Shown: positions 1-9,056, counted from the stretch's first letter. The stretch: 25,550 nt of DNA from JANXZO01 sp964355115 (GCA_964355115.1 CAYHCQ010000035.1:1-25550), one strand, 5' to 3'. The notes: generated from the letters alone by a model not told the origin. A program made the numbers and translations.

Positions 1-881
1 GCTGGGTTACCGTGCGGCTTCCCGATGGCGGCCACAGGGATTGCAAACTGAAAGGGCAGTTCAGGATACGCGACATCCGCCATACCAATCCCGTAGCAAT
101 TGGAGACAGGGTTGAGGTGGAACTTTCTGATCAGAACAGCCATGGCATGATCACCAAAATTCAGCCGCGTGAGAACTATATTATCCGGAAGGCGACAAAG
201 CTGTCGAAGGTTTCGCATATCATCGCAGCCAACCTCGATCATGCCTACCTCATAGCAACACTCGCCAATCCGAAGATATCAACAGGATTCATCGACCGCT
301 TCCTGGTGACTGCAGAAGGGTATTACATTCCGGCAAGTATCATCTTCAACAAGACCGATATTTACGATGCCGCACTGAACAGCGAGCTTGATGAACTTGA
401 AAAGATATACTCCGGCGCCGGCTACCGCTGTTACCGTGTTTCGGCGCTTACCGGCAGCGGTGTAGGAGTGGTGAGGGAGCTTCTGAAGGGAAAGGTCAGT
501 CTTTTCTCGGGACATTCGGGAGCCGGGAAGTCGGCCCTGATCAGAGCCCTTGACCCCGCCCTGACTCCCAGGGTAGGCAACATCTCGGAGATGCATAAGA
601 AGGGGACGCATACAACCACCTTCGCGGAGATGTATGAACTCAGTGGCGGAGGATTTATCGTAGATACGCCGGGGATCAAGGAGTTCGGTTTGTACGATTT
701 TGAGCGTTCGGAGATTCACCGGTGTTTCCCCGAGATGGACAGGCTCCTTCCCTTTTGCCAGTATGCCAACTGTTCGCATACCCACGAGCCCGGATGCGCC
801 GTTAAGTCGGCCCTCGAATCGGGAGAGGTGAGCAGGTTGCGTTATAATTCCTATATTAGCATCCTCAACGACCCGTCATGA
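1..881 (+). CDS. rsgA: Ribosome small-subunit-dependent GTPase A (5' truncated by window edge)
   Basis: A circularly permuted GTPase that acts in late 30S subunit maturation in the cytoplasm. The frame is open to the left edge (first full codon at base 3 reads W-V-T-V-R-L-P-D-G), so the GTG at 12 is not a real start and the N-terminus lies outside the window. Counting residues from that GTG, an OB-fold segment (about 1-65) is followed by G4 NKTD (about 112-115), G1 GHSGAGKS (about 166-173) and G3 DTPG (218-221). This G4-G1-G3 order is diagnostic of RsgA/YjeQ. The C-terminal zinc knuckle is visible as CQYANCSHTHEPGC. The stop overlaps the next start by four bases (ATGA, 878-881), which indicates translational coupling with the CBS gene. 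Identity is secure; only the start is missing. Confidence 0.96.
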   Translation, partial: WVTVRLPDGGHRDCKLKGQFRIRDIRHTNPVAIGDRVEVELSDQNSHGMITKIQPRENYIIRKATKLSKVSHIIAANLDHAYLIATLANPKISTGFIDRFLVTAEGYYIPASIIFNKTDIYDAALNSELDELEKIYSGAGYRCYRVSALTGSGVGVVRELLKGKVSLFSGHSGAGKSALIRALDPALTPRVGNISEMHKKGTHTTTFAEMYELSGGGFIVDTPGIKEFGLYDFERSEIHRCFPEMDRLLPFCQYANCSHTHEPGCAVKSALESGEVSRLRYNSYISILNDPS

Positions 882-1543
882 TTGCCAGGGAACTCATCAC
901 CACTTCGATAACACCGCTGCGGACCTCCGACACCGGTGCGTTTGCACTTGCACAGATGGAGGAGTTCAGGGTTTCTCATCTTCCTATCGTGAACGAAGTT
1001 GATTTCCTGGGAATTATTTCCGATACGGATATCCTTGCGTTGAACGATCCTGATGAACCCGTCGGCAATTCGAGGTTGTCGCTTACCGGTGCCTATGTAA
1101 CAGAAGGCCAGCATATTTTCGAGGCGATGAAGGTGTTCGATTCCCTGAAGTTGTCACTCCTGCCTGTTTTGAGTGACAAGGAGCACTTCCTGGGTGTGAT
1201 CACGATACCCAACCTTTTGAAAGAGATCACGACTATCATGGGGATAAACAATCCGGGCGGGATCATTGTGCTGGAGATCAATGACAAAGACTATACACTT
1301 ACAGAGATCGCCCACATCGTTGAATCGAACGATGCCAAGATCCTCAACCTCTACGTCTCATCCTATCCCGACTCCACCAAGCTGGATGTCACCCTGAAGG
1401 TAAACCGCATCGACCTGAGTCCCGTGCTTCAGACATTTTTCAGGTACAACTACACTGTGAAGGCCTCCTGGTCGCACGAAGATGCCTACAACGAAGGATT
1501 GCACGACCGGTTCGACGCACTGATGAACTATCTGAATATCTGA
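878..1543 (+). CDS. CBS-domain protein with C-terminal ACT-like tail
   Basis: A 221-residue cytoplasmic protein with no signal peptide. Two CBS repeats occupy about residues 1-60 and 70-125: each has the pattern of a hydrophobic strand, a small linker and a G-(I/V)-I-(S/T) strand (LGIISDTDI and LGVITIPNL). CBS pairs usually bind adenosyl nucleotides and act as energy or ligand sensors. The tail (about 130-215) has alternating strands and helices compatible with an ACT-like regulatory fold; that part is inference. The start codon overlaps the rsgA stop and the stop is three bases from the next start, so it sits within a tight transcription unit. The protein has no obvious catalytic domain, so it is probably a regulator whose partner is unknown. 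Confidence 0.85.
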   Translation: MIARELITTSITPLRTSDTGAFALAQMEEFRVSHLPIVNEVDFLGIISDTDILALNDPDEPVGNSRLSLTGAYVTEGQHIFEAMKVFDSLKLSLLPVLSDKEHFLGVITIPNLLKEITTIMGINNPGGIIVLEINDKDYTLTEIAHIVESNDAKILNLYVSSYPDSTKLDVTLKVNRIDLSPVLQTFFRYNYTVKASWSHEDAYNEGLHDRFDALMNYLNI

Positions 1544-1546
1544 CCG

Positions 1547-2995
1547 ATGGCAGTATCGTTCCTGTCGCGCCCGGGTTCCCTTTTTGCCTTTCTCTGGTTT
1601 ATCATCATTCCGCTTTTACTCCCGGCCCGCGATTCCGCTGCACTGCCGGCCGACACTTCAACTTTCATTGTTATCGGGAAGATCACCCTGGAGGGGAACC
1701 GGCACACCCGTGCTTCGATAATCCTGCGGGAACTGAAGTTCAGGGAGAACGACACCCTCGCCGGAGGAGCTCTTCCCGGATTGCTCAGGACAAGCCGTGA
1801 AAACGTATTCAACACCCGGCTATTCAACATTGTGAGCCTCGACTCCGCCATTGTTCCGGGTACCAACAGGGTGGATGTGGCCGTTCATGTGATCGAAAGG
1901 TGGTACATCTGGCCCATTCCCTACTTTGAATTTGCCGACCGCAATTTTAATGTCTGGTGGGAGACCAGGGATCTCAGCCGGCTCACATTCGGGGTGGATC
2001 TGACATTTTTCAACATGCGCGGCAGGAATGAGACCCTTACATTGCTCATGCATCTCGGCTACGATCAGCTTTACGGGTTTACGTATAAAACTCCTTACAT
2101 CAACCGGAAACAGACTATCGGAATAGGTTTTGGTGCCGGGGTGGAGCTGAATCATGAAGTGGCAGCGGCGACATATGACAATAAGCCGGTTTACGTGAAG
2201 GATCCTTCGGAGTACCTGCGGCAACTGGTTTTTGGCTTTGCAGAGTTGTTCTACCGGCCGGGTTATTATACGCTGCACACCTTCAGGTTTGATTATCAGC
2301 AGTATTATTTTGCCGATAAGGTGGCCCATGTTGATGGATTCACCCTTAACAACTCCAACGTTCAGCAGCTTTTTTTTCTCTCCTACCAGTACAAGGACGA
2401 CCACCGCGATGTTCAGTATTACCCGCTGAAGGGCTACTATTTCGATATCGAACTGGTGCATTGCATCCCCTATGCCGTTGCCCACGATTCATACATTCAG
2501 CCCTCCTTCCGGAGATACTGGCAGATATATAACCGTTGGTACTGGGCTTCCGGCATTACCGGGAAGATCTCCTTTACAGATACCCAGCCTTACTACCTGC
2601 AGCGCGGACTGGGTTACGGCCGCGATTATGTAAGAGGCTACGAGTATTATGTGGCCGACGGACAACACTTTGCACTGCTGAAGAACAATCTTAAGTTCGC
2701 CATCATCCCCGAGCGGGTGATCCGCCTTGGGTTTATCAACACCCCGAAATTCAACACGATTCCGCTGGCCCTTTACATCAATGCCTTTTGCGACCTTGGT
2801 TATGTGTACAATTACAGGCACGGTTCGGAGCAGTACCGCCAGGCATACGGGAACACCCTGGAAAACACACTGCTGGTGGGATACGGCGCGGGTCTTGATT
2901 TCACAACCTATTATGATTTCGTGATGCGGATGGAGATGTCGGTAAACGGCATGGGTGAACCCGGTTTCTACCTCCACTTTATTGCACCCATATAG
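1547..2995 (+). CDS. Omp85/BamA-superfamily outer membrane protein with a single POTRA-like domain
   Basis: A 482-residue exported outer membrane protein. The N-terminus has a hydrophobic segment (about 9-27) ending near AR-D-S-A-A, consistent with a signal peptide. Residues about 40-115 resemble one POTRA domain (VIGKITLEGNRHTRASIILREL, then a strand pair near VDVAVHVIERW). The remainder alternates aromatic-rich strands and turns like a 16-strand Omp85 barrel. It carries the VRGY signature (362-365), equivalent to the L6 (V/I/M)RG(F/Y) motif of Omp85 proteins. It is about half the length of the BamA encoded at 5649-8273 and is not a fragment of it: the frame is intact with a proper stop. It could be a TamA-like, lipid or patatin-associated translocation pore. 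Its substrate cannot be read from sequence. Confidence 0.82.
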   Translation: MAVSFLSRPGSLFAFLWFIIIPLLLPARDSAALPADTSTFIVIGKITLEGNRHTRASIILRELKFRENDTLAGGALPGLLRTSRENVFNTRLFNIVSLDSAIVPGTNRVDVAVHVIERWYIWPIPYFEFADRNFNVWWETRDLSRLTFGVDLTFFNMRGRNETLTLLMHLGYDQLYGFTYKTPYINRKQTIGIGFGAGVELNHEVAAATYDNKPVYVKDPSEYLRQLVFGFAELFYRPGYYTLHTFRFDYQQYYFADKVAHVDGFTLNNSNVQQLFFLSYQYKDDHRDVQYYPLKGYYFDIELVHCIPYAVAHDSYIQPSFRRYWQIYNRWYWASGITGKISFTDTQPYYLQRGLGYGRDYVRGYEYYVADGQHFALLKNNLKFAIIPERVIRLGFINTPKFNTIPLALYINAFCDLGYVYNYRHGSEQYRQAYGNTLENTLLVGYGAGLDFTTYYDFVMRMEMSVNGMGEPGFYLHFIAPI

Positions 2996-3025
2996 GGCTG
3001 GCATTCAGGGAAAGAAAAAATAAAT

Positions 3026-3033
3026 TATCTTTG
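3026..3033 (+). promoter_or_regulatory. Bacteroidota -7 promoter element upstream of nadK
   Basis: TATCTTTG matches the TAnnTTTG consensus exactly and is followed by GCACCC, a common context for this element. It lies 32 bases before the nadK ATG at 3066, giving a transcript start near 3039-3040 and a leader of about 26 bases. No convincing TTG -33 element is visible. The position also argues against the TTG at 3039 being the start codon of nadK. Confidence 0.6.
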
Positions 3034-3065
3034 CACCCTTGTTTCAGGAAAAAGTTCCGGCTGTC

Positions 3066-3944
3066 ATGAAAATTGCCCTCTTTGGTAAGAATGTTGATCC
3101 TCCTGTTGTCCCTTTTATCCAGCAGCTGGTCGAAAAATTACAGGGAAGCAATGGCGTTACCCTGGTTTATCAGCCCTATTATGAAAACCTGAAGGAAAAA
3201 ATTCATTTCCTTCATGAACCCGGCCTTTTTTCCACCCAGGCAGAGATAGAAGGCAAAGTTGATTTTCTACTCTCCATCGGAGGCGACGGCACCATTCTCG
3301 ATGCGGTTTCGATGGTAGGGGATTCGGGAATACCCATTGCGGGGATCAACTTAGGCCGGCTCGGTTTCCTTTCGGGAATACCCAAGGAACTTATCCTCCC
3401 GGCCATCGATGCCATCCTCAATAATAATTTTATCATCGAAAAGCGGACCCTGCTTCGCCTGGCCACTCCACAGAATCTTTTCGGCACCCACGATTTTGCC
3501 CTGAACGATCTCACCGTTTACAAACCCAACGTGATGTCGATGCTGATGATCAGGACCTGGATTAACGGCGAATTTCTCAACTCCTATTACGCCGACGGGC
3601 TGATTGTGGCTACACCGACAGGATCCACGGCCTATTCGTTAAGCTGTACGGGTCCCATCATAACACCCGATTCAGAGAACTTCGTCATCACACCAATTGC
3701 CAGCCACAACCTTACCGTGCGCCCGATCGTTGTGCGCGACGATTGTGAGATCAGGATCCGGGTGGAGGGGAAGGCCCGCGAGTTTCTGGTGAGCCTCGAC
3801 TCGCGCATTGAGACTGTCGACAACAGTGTGGAACTCACCATCAGGAAGGCCGGTTTCAAGATCAACCTGCTCCGCCTGCCCGACAAGTGTTTCTTTCAGA
3901 CCATACGCGAAAAGCTGAACTGGGGACTCGACAACCGGAGCTGA
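3066..3944 (+). CDS. nadK: NAD kinase
   Basis: Phosphorylates NAD to NADP in the cytoplasm. The 292-residue length is normal for the family. Key motifs are GGDGT (72-76), the nucleotide-binding and catalytic loop, an ND pair before the T-V-Y-K segment, and DGLIVATPTGSTAY, with TPTGSTAY at 183-190. The downstream segment reads S-C-T-G-P-I, where many bacterial enzymes have S-x-G-G-P-I, a small substitution. The frame could be extended upstream to a TTG at 3039. I prefer the ATG at 3066 because M-K-I-A-L-F-G-K matches the first strand of the fold and because a promoter ends just before it. It begins its own transcript but is probably also read through from the upstream genes. Confidence 0.96.
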   Translation: MKIALFGKNVDPPVVPFIQQLVEKLQGSNGVTLVYQPYYENLKEKIHFLHEPGLFSTQAEIEGKVDFLLSIGGDGTILDAVSMVGDSGIPIAGINLGRLGFLSGIPKELILPAIDAILNNNFIIEKRTLLRLATPQNLFGTHDFALNDLTVYKPNVMSMLMIRTWINGEFLNSYYADGLIVATPTGSTAYSLSCTGPIITPDSENFVITPIASHNLTVRPIVVRDDCEIRIRVEGKAREFLVSLDSRIETVDNSVELTIRKAGFKINLLRLPDKCFFQTIREKLNWGLDNRS

Positions 3945-4048
3945 GATAAAAAAACTTCCCAAAATCATCAGGATATCAAATAAAAAAGCGATTTGAGCGT
4001 TTAAAAGTGTTGTTGAAAAGCACCATCGAAATACAATCAGGTAACTGC

Positions 4049-4855
4049 ATGCCATTGAAGCATTCAAGAAGACCTCTTTTCGTCCTTGTCCTCCTTTGTT
4101 CCCTCACCACGGCCAGTGCCCAGGAGATGGAGTTCGGGCTGATGGGCGGCGGAGCCTATTACCTTGGCGACCTTAATCCCGGGAAGCACTTTTTGTCGAG
4201 CCAGGTTGCCTACGGAGCATTGGTTCGTTACAATTTCGACACACGCTGGTCGGTAAAGCTCAGCGGCATGCGGAGCAAGGTGCAGGGAAATTCCGCTGCC
4301 ACCACATTTCTGCCCGACCGCGACCTCAGTTTCGAAAGTCCTTTGACCGACATCTCGGCCGTCGCGGAATTTAATTTCCTGCCCTATTTTACAGGCAGTA
4401 AAAGGAATGCAATATCGCCGTATATTTACGCAGGATTTTCCGTGTTCTTTTTTGAACCGGCTTCAGGGGGTGTTTCTCTCCGCAGCCTGGGCACAGAAGG
4501 GCAGAATGAAGGCTACCTGGGAAGAACACCCTATTCGAAACTGAGTTTTGCGATACCATTCGGGCTGGGTGCGAAGATCAGCCTGGCGCGCAGGTTCGGC
4601 ATACAGGTTTACTGGGAGATGCATAAGACCTTTACCGATTACCTGGATGATGTAAGCACGACCTACTATCTTGACGGGGCGGCAATCGCACCGAAGGACA
4701 TAGAAGGGCTGATGTCGGACCCGACCCGGAACCACGATCCGGGAATGCAGCGGGGCAATTCACAGAACCAGGACTGGTACTCTTTTTTCGGGGTATCGTT
4801 AATATACAAGTTCAATTTGACCGGAAAAAAACGCTGCCGGGATCTGAATCACTAG
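4049..4855 (+). CDS. DUF6089-type outer membrane beta-barrel protein
   Basis: A 268-residue exported protein. The chosen ATG gives a classic signal peptide: basic n-region KHSRR, hydrophobic core LFVLVLLCSL, and cleavage near ASA-Q. Mature sequence begins E-M-E-F-G-L-M-G-G-G-A-Y-Y-L-G-D-L-N, typical of the Bacteroidota family found between nadK and the isoprenyl transferase gene. Alternating amphipathic strands and a terminal I-Y-K-F-N-L strand fit an 8-strand-like outer membrane barrel. The frame extends to a TTG at 4007, but that start would bury the signal peptide behind 14 polar residues. Function is not known; the conserved location beside envelope-assembly genes suggests an envelope role. 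The 104 bases upstream hold no clear promoter or terminator. Confidence 0.8.
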   Translation: MPLKHSRRPLFVLVLLCSLTTASAQEMEFGLMGGGAYYLGDLNPGKHFLSSQVAYGALVRYNFDTRWSVKLSGMRSKVQGNSAATTFLPDRDLSFESPLTDISAVAEFNFLPYFTGSKRNAISPYIYAGFSVFFFEPASGGVSLRSLGTEGQNEGYLGRTPYSKLSFAIPFGLGAKISLARRFGIQVYWEMHKTFTDYLDDVSTTYYLDGAAIAPKDIEGLMSDPTRNHDPGMQRGNSQNQDWYSFFGVSLIYKFNLTGKKRCRDLNH

Positions 4856-4874
4856 AAAACCGGGAACGATCAGG

Positions 4875-5639
4875 ATGGATTTAAGGGACCAGATAGACAG
4901 AAATAAACTTCCGCTTCATGTTGCCGTGATCATGGATGGCAATGGCCGCTGGGCCAGGAAGCGGGGATTTGTGCGTACCCTGGGACATGAGAAGGGGGTT
5001 GATGCCGTGCGAAATACGGTGGAAGCCGCCGCAGAACTTGGCATCCGGTACCTTACGATGTATGCCTTTTCGACCGAGAACTGGAAGCGCCCCAAGTATG
5101 AGATCGATGCACTGATGCGCATCCTTGTAAATTCGCTGAATGGAGAGATGAAAACGCTGATGGACAACAACATCCAGCTTACGGCCATCGGCGATCTGAA
5201 AAGCCTGCCCGCAAAGAGTTACCGGGAGCTTATGAAGACCATCGGGGAGACCTCCGGAAATACCGGGCTCACGCTTCTGCTTGCGCTGAGTTACAGCGCA
5301 CGTTGGGAGCTTCTTGAAGCGACGCGGGCCATTGCCGGCATGGTGGAGAAGGGTGAAATTAAGCCGGAAGACATCTCTCTCGACACGATTATTGCGAACC
5401 TTGCCACCAGTAAAATACCCGATCCCGAATTGCTTATCCGCACCAGCGGCGAATACAGGATCAGTAACTTTCTGCTCTGGCAGATCGCCTACTCGGAGCT
5501 CTACTTTACCAACACCCTGTGGCCGGATTTCGGGAAGGATGATTTTTACAAGGCCATTATCGATTTCCAGAACAGGGAACGCAGGTTTGGGCTTACAAGT
5601 GAACAAATCAATGAATTGGAACGCAAAATACGCAAATAG
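4875..5639 (+). CDS. uppS: Isoprenyl transferase (undecaprenyl diphosphate synthase)
   Basis: A cis-prenyltransferase that condenses isopentenyl diphosphate onto farnesyl diphosphate to make the C55 carrier used for peptidoglycan, O-antigen and other surface glycans. The 254-residue length is standard. The catalytic P-loop MDGNGRWA (20-27; Asp21 is the essential acid) and the diphosphate-binding RTSGE (189-193) followed by RISNFLLWQ, Y-S-E-L-Y-F and W-P-D-F are all present. There is no membrane segment, as expected of a peripheral cytoplasmic enzyme. It starts 19 bases after the DUF6089 gene and ends 9 bases before bamA, so the three genes are almost certainly cotranscribed. Confidence 0.97.
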   Translation: MDLRDQIDRNKLPLHVAVIMDGNGRWARKRGFVRTLGHEKGVDAVRNTVEAAAELGIRYLTMYAFSTENWKRPKYEIDALMRILVNSLNGEMKTLMDNNIQLTAIGDLKSLPAKSYRELMKTIGETSGNTGLTLLLALSYSARWELLEATRAIAGMVEKGEIKPEDISLDTIIANLATSKIPDPELLIRTSGEYRISNFLLWQIAYSELYFTNTLWPDFGKDDFYKAIIDFQNRERRFGLTSEQINELERKIRK

Positions 5640-5648
5640 ACTACCCGG

Positions 5649-8273
5649 ATGAGACTTTGTCACCTGATATACCTGCTCTTTTTCTCTCTGCTTATCTCCC
5701 CGCAACTGCATGCCCAGATTACCATAGGTGGCAGCGACATTGTTGATTACAATATCCCGAAAGATTATTACCTGGGCGGTGTCACAGTAAGTGGCGTAAA
5801 ATACCTCGACGGAAATGTTCTTGTCATGCTTTCCGGCCTGACGGTGGGGGAGAAGATCAAAGTTCCGGGCGACAAGATCTCCAGGGCTGTCCGCAAATTA
5901 TGGGAACAGGGCCTTTTTGAGGAGGTGGATATCTCAGTCTCCAGGATTGTCGACGACCAGATCTTTCTCGACATCCGGATGAAAGAGCGGCCCAGGCTAT
6001 CCAAGTTCCAGTTCAATGGCATAAAGAAATCCGATGCCGATGATATCCGCGAGAAGATCCGCCTGGTGAAAGGCGATTATGTGACCGACAACCTGATTCT
6101 GAAAACGAAGAACATCATTGCCGATTTCTACCACGCCAAAGGGTTTCTTAACGCCCGGGTCGATATTGTGCAACGGAAAGATACCACGGCCGCCAATGAG
6201 GTGACACTGATCATCAACATCGATAAAAATGAAAAGGTAAAAGTTTTTGATATTGTTCTTCACGGGAATATGGCAATTTCGCAGGAGTTGCTTACGTCAA
6301 CATTCAAGAAGACAAAAGAGAAGAGTGTATTCAATCCTTTGAATGACTTCGAAGAGACGGTGGCTCAGTCGACGGTTGCCGTGGTTCAGACAGATGTTGT
6401 GGAGGTCGCCAACATCATGGCAAAACAGGCCACCGACAATGTGAGGATCCGCATCTTTAAATCTTCGAAGTTTATTGATGAAGATTACCAGGAGGACAAG
6501 CTGAACCTGATTGCTAAATACAATTCACTCGGCTACCGCGACGCCCGGATCATCAAGGATTCCATTTCGAAGAATGAGGACAACACAATCAATATCGATA
6601 TCTGGATCGAAGAGGGGCCCAAGTATTACATCCGCACAATCACCTGGGTTGGAAATACGAAATACAGCTCCAACTACCTCGACAGGATCATAAAAATACG
6701 AAAAGGCGATGTATATGACCAGGCTTCACTGGAGCAGTCCCTTACCTATAACCCCAATGGTACCGACATCCGGTCTCTGTATATGGACGATGGCTACCTT
6801 TTTTTCGATGTGATCCCCGTTGAAACCCGCGTTGAGAACGACTCCATCGATCTTGAGATCAGGATGCATGAAGGGAAACAGGCCATCATCAGCAAGGTGG
6901 GTGTAAAGGGGAACACCAAAACCAACGACCACGTTGCCCTTCGGGAGGTTCAAACCCGTCCGGGCCAGTTGTTCAGCCGCGACAGGCTCATCCGTTCGCA
7001 ACGGCAGCTTGCCCAGCTAAAATATTTCGATGCCGAGAAACTGGCGCCCAATGTGAATCCCAATGCTGAAGACGGAACTGTTGATATCGGATACGATGTT
7101 ACGGAAACCTCCGCCGACCAGATCGAACTCTCGGGCGGTTGGGGGTACGGACGAATAATCGGAACCCTCGGACTCTCATTCAACAACTTTTCGCTGCGTA
7201 ACCTGATCAACCTGAAAGCCTGGAAACCGATTCCTTCCGGCGATGGGCAGAAACTTAGTCTTCGGTTCCAGACTTATGGGGCGGGCTACTTCAGTTATAG
7301 TTTCTCCTTTACCGAGCCCTGGCTTGGAGGCAGAAAGCCACTGGCGCTCAGTCTCTCCTATTTCCATTCGAGGTATACCAACGGACTTGCCAAAAACGAT
7401 CCAAACTACGGATACTTCAAGATCGACGGCATCTCGGTCGGCCTCGGCACCCAGCTTCGCTGGCCCGACGACTACTTCAGTCTGATGCAGAGCATAAATT
7501 ACAACCGGTACAACACCAAGAATTACTCCCAGATATTTGCTTTCGGCGGTGGCAATGGTATTTATAACGCGTTAAGTTACAGCATTGAACTGGCGAGAAG
7601 CTCGGTAGATGCGCCCATTTTTGCAAAATCCGGATCACAGTTTGCGATCAGCCTTGAACTTACACCACCCTATTCCAAGTTCCAGGGACATCCCGATTAC
7701 GGCTCAATGGATATCAATGAGCGATACCAGATGGTTGAGTACTACAAGATCAAATTCAAAAGCTCGTGGTATATCAATCTCATTGAGAAACTGGTACTTA
7801 CTCCCCGTGTACAGTTTGGTTACCTGGGAACCTATACCCCCTCGCTCGGAGTAACGCCGTTTGAGCGTTTCTATCTCGGGGGCGACGGTCTTACCGGCTA
7901 CAACAACATGGATGGCCGCGAGCTCATCGGCATGCGCGGGTACATCAACAACTCGCTTACTCCGGGATATCCGTCAACACTCGGCGGTACCGTTTACACA
8001 AAATATACCTTTGAATTGCGCTATCCGGTTTCGCTGAACCCCAATGCAACCATCTTTGCGCTAACATTTCTTGAAGCAGGCAACGACTGGCTGATGTGGG
8101 ACAATTTCAACCCCTTCAATGTTTACCGTTCGGTCGGCTTCGGGGTTCGTGTGTTCCTTCCGATGTTCGGTTTGCTGGGGCTCGACTGGGGATACGGACT
8201 CGATGACGTTCCCGGCGCTCCCGGGGCCAGCGGAGGACAGTTCCACTTCTCGATCAATTCATCGATTGATTAA
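5649..8273 (+). CDS. bamA: Outer membrane protein assembly factor BamA
   Basis: The essential Omp85 insertase that folds beta-barrel proteins into the outer membrane. At 874 residues it fits the family. A signal peptide (about 1-23, ending LHA-Q) is followed by a periplasmic array of about five POTRA domains (roughly 35-430; repeated G-(N/V)-x-x-x-x G-D/L-V-x-D patterns such as GNTKYSSNYLDRIIKIRKGDVYD) and a 16-strand barrel (about 470-874). The L6 signature is M-R-G-Y (762-765), preceded by FYLGGDGLTGY, as in other Bacteroidota BamA proteins. The C-terminal strand ends FHFSINSSID. It lies directly downstream of uppS and upstream of two Skp-like chaperones, the conserved arrangement for this machinery. 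Confidence 0.97.
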   Translation: MRLCHLIYLLFFSLLISPQLHAQITIGGSDIVDYNIPKDYYLGGVTVSGVKYLDGNVLVMLSGLTVGEKIKVPGDKISRAVRKLWEQGLFEEVDISVSRIVDDQIFLDIRMKERPRLSKFQFNGIKKSDADDIREKIRLVKGDYVTDNLILKTKNIIADFYHAKGFLNARVDIVQRKDTTAANEVTLIINIDKNEKVKVFDIVLHGNMAISQELLTSTFKKTKEKSVFNPLNDFEETVAQSTVAVVQTDVVEVANIMAKQATDNVRIRIFKSSKFIDEDYQEDKLNLIAKYNSLGYRDARIIKDSISKNEDNTINIDIWIEEGPKYYIRTITWVGNTKYSSNYLDRIIKIRKGDVYDQASLEQSLTYNPNGTDIRSLYMDDGYLFFDVIPVETRVENDSIDLEIRMHEGKQAIISKVGVKGNTKTNDHVALREVQTRPGQLFSRDRLIRSQRQLAQLKYFDAEKLAPNVNPNAEDGTVDIGYDVTETSADQIELSGGWGYGRIIGTLGLSFNNFSLRNLINLKAWKPIPSGDGQKLSLRFQTYGAGYFSYSFSFTEPWLGGRKPLALSLSYFHSRYTNGLAKNDPNYGYFKIDGISVGLGTQLRWPDDYFSLMQSINYNRYNTKNYSQIFAFGGGNGIYNALSYSIELARSSVDAPIFAKSGSQFAISLELTPPYSKFQGHPDYGSMDINERYQMVEYYKIKFKSSWYINLIEKLVLTPRVQFGYLGTYTPSLGVTPFERFYLGGDGLTGYNNMDGRELIGMRGYINNSLTPGYPSTLGGTVYTKYTFELRYPVSLNPNATIFALTFLEAGNDWLMWDNFNPFNVYRSVGFGVRVFLPMFGLLGLDWGYGLDDVPGAPGASGGQFHFSINSSID

Positions 8274-8276
8274 GAG

Positions 8277-8310
8277 ATGTGCTGATGTGCTGATGTGCTG
8301 ATGTGCTGAT
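8277..8310. repeat. Short tandem array, unit ATGTGCTG, 4.25 copies
   Basis: Four perfect copies of the octamer ATGTGCTG plus a two-base partial copy, beginning four bases after the bamA stop codon. The array lies in the 88-base bamA-skp spacer. It ends in GATTTTGTTAC, where TGATTTTG is one mismatch from the TAnnTTTG promoter element, so the array may border a weak promoter for the first skp gene. It is non-coding in the annotated frames. Confidence 0.9.
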
Positions 8311-8361
8311 TTTGTTACTCTGTTAATCTGTGACTTTAAAACCAATTAAAACCCAATAAAA

Positions 8362-8973
8362 ATGAAAAAGCTGATTACGACAATATTGGCGGTTGTTTTC
8401 TCAGTTGCCATGATACAGGCGCAGAAGTTCGCATATGTGGATACGCAGTACATCCTTGACAATATTCCGGAGTTTGCCGAGGCACAGGCTCAGCTGGATG
8501 AGATCTCGGCGACATGGCAGAAGGAGATCGAGGCGAAGTTCAGCGAGGTGGACAAGATGTACAAGGACTACCAGGTTCAGTCGGTACTGCTTCCTGAAGA
8601 CATGAAGAAGAAGAAGGAGCTGGAGATCACCGACAAGGAGAAGGAGGCCAAGGCGCTGCAGCGCACCCGGTTCGGCAAGGATGGCGACCTGTTCAAGAAG
8701 CGCCAGGAACTCGTGAAGCCGATCCAGGAGAAGATATACAATGCCATTCAGGATATTGCCACCAACAACAACTATGCGATCATCTTCGACAAGGGTGGTA
8801 GTCTGACGATGATGTATGCCAATCCCAAGTACGACATCAGCGATGATGTTCTCGACCAGCTCGGAGCCAGCCTGAGCGGCCGTAAAAAAGGAAAAAATGA
8901 TGCAGCTGCCCCCGGAGGCGGTGGAACAGGTGGAGGAGGAGCAACCTCTGACCCTAAAAGCGGGAAGAAATAG
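8362..8973 (+). CDS. OmpH/Skp-family periplasmic chaperone, copy 1, with Gly-rich tail
   Basis: A 203-residue exported protein. The signal peptide is KK-L-I-T-T-I-L-A-V-V-F-S-V-A-M-I-Q-A-Q, followed by the Skp opening F-A-Y-V-D-T-Q-Y-I-L. The middle (about 45-125) is strongly charged, with Lys/Glu/Gln heptads expected of the coiled-coil tentacles that hold unfolded outer membrane proteins. The C-terminal strand region (NNNYAIIFDKGG...MMYANPKYDISDDVL) closes the trimer core. Residues about 172-203 form a low-complexity Lys/Gly-rich tail (GGGGTGGGG) not present in copy 2. It sits downstream of bamA, whose substrates it would deliver. The 88-base spacer carries an octamer array. Confidence 0.9.
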   Translation: MKKLITTILAVVFSVAMIQAQKFAYVDTQYILDNIPEFAEAQAQLDEISATWQKEIEAKFSEVDKMYKDYQVQSVLLPEDMKKKKELEITDKEKEAKALQRTRFGKDGDLFKKRQELVKPIQEKIYNAIQDIATNNNYAIIFDKGGSLTMMYANPKYDISDDVLDQLGASLSGRKKGKNDAAAPGGGGTGGGGATSDPKSGKK

Positions 8974-8988
8974 CATGATCCCTTATCC

Positions 8989-9017
8989 TTGAGATTTAAA
9001 AAATTTTCTTACTTTTG
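8989..9017 (+). promoter_or_regulatory. Bacteroidota-type promoter upstream of second skp
   Basis: The -7 element TACTTTTG (9010-9017) matches TAnnTTTG exactly and is followed by TACCC. A TTG at 8989-8991 lies 18 bases upstream, close to the spacing usually seen for the -33 element. The predicted start near 9023 leaves a leader of about 34 bases before the ATG at 9057. Copy 2 may therefore be transcribed independently of the long upstream unit. Confidence 0.62.
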
Positions 9018-9056
9018 TACCCTTAAATCGAATTATAAACCATTTAATCAGTGAAA

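Noticed and set aside
12..14. GTG at 12 as the start of rsgA
   Set aside because: The frame is open upstream to the window edge and the preceding residues W-V-T fit the conserved N-terminal strand, so the gene is cut by the window.
4881..5711. 276-codon antisense frame over uppS
   Set aside because: It lies entirely over an enzyme with complete catalytic motifs and has no signal, domain or plausible initiation context.
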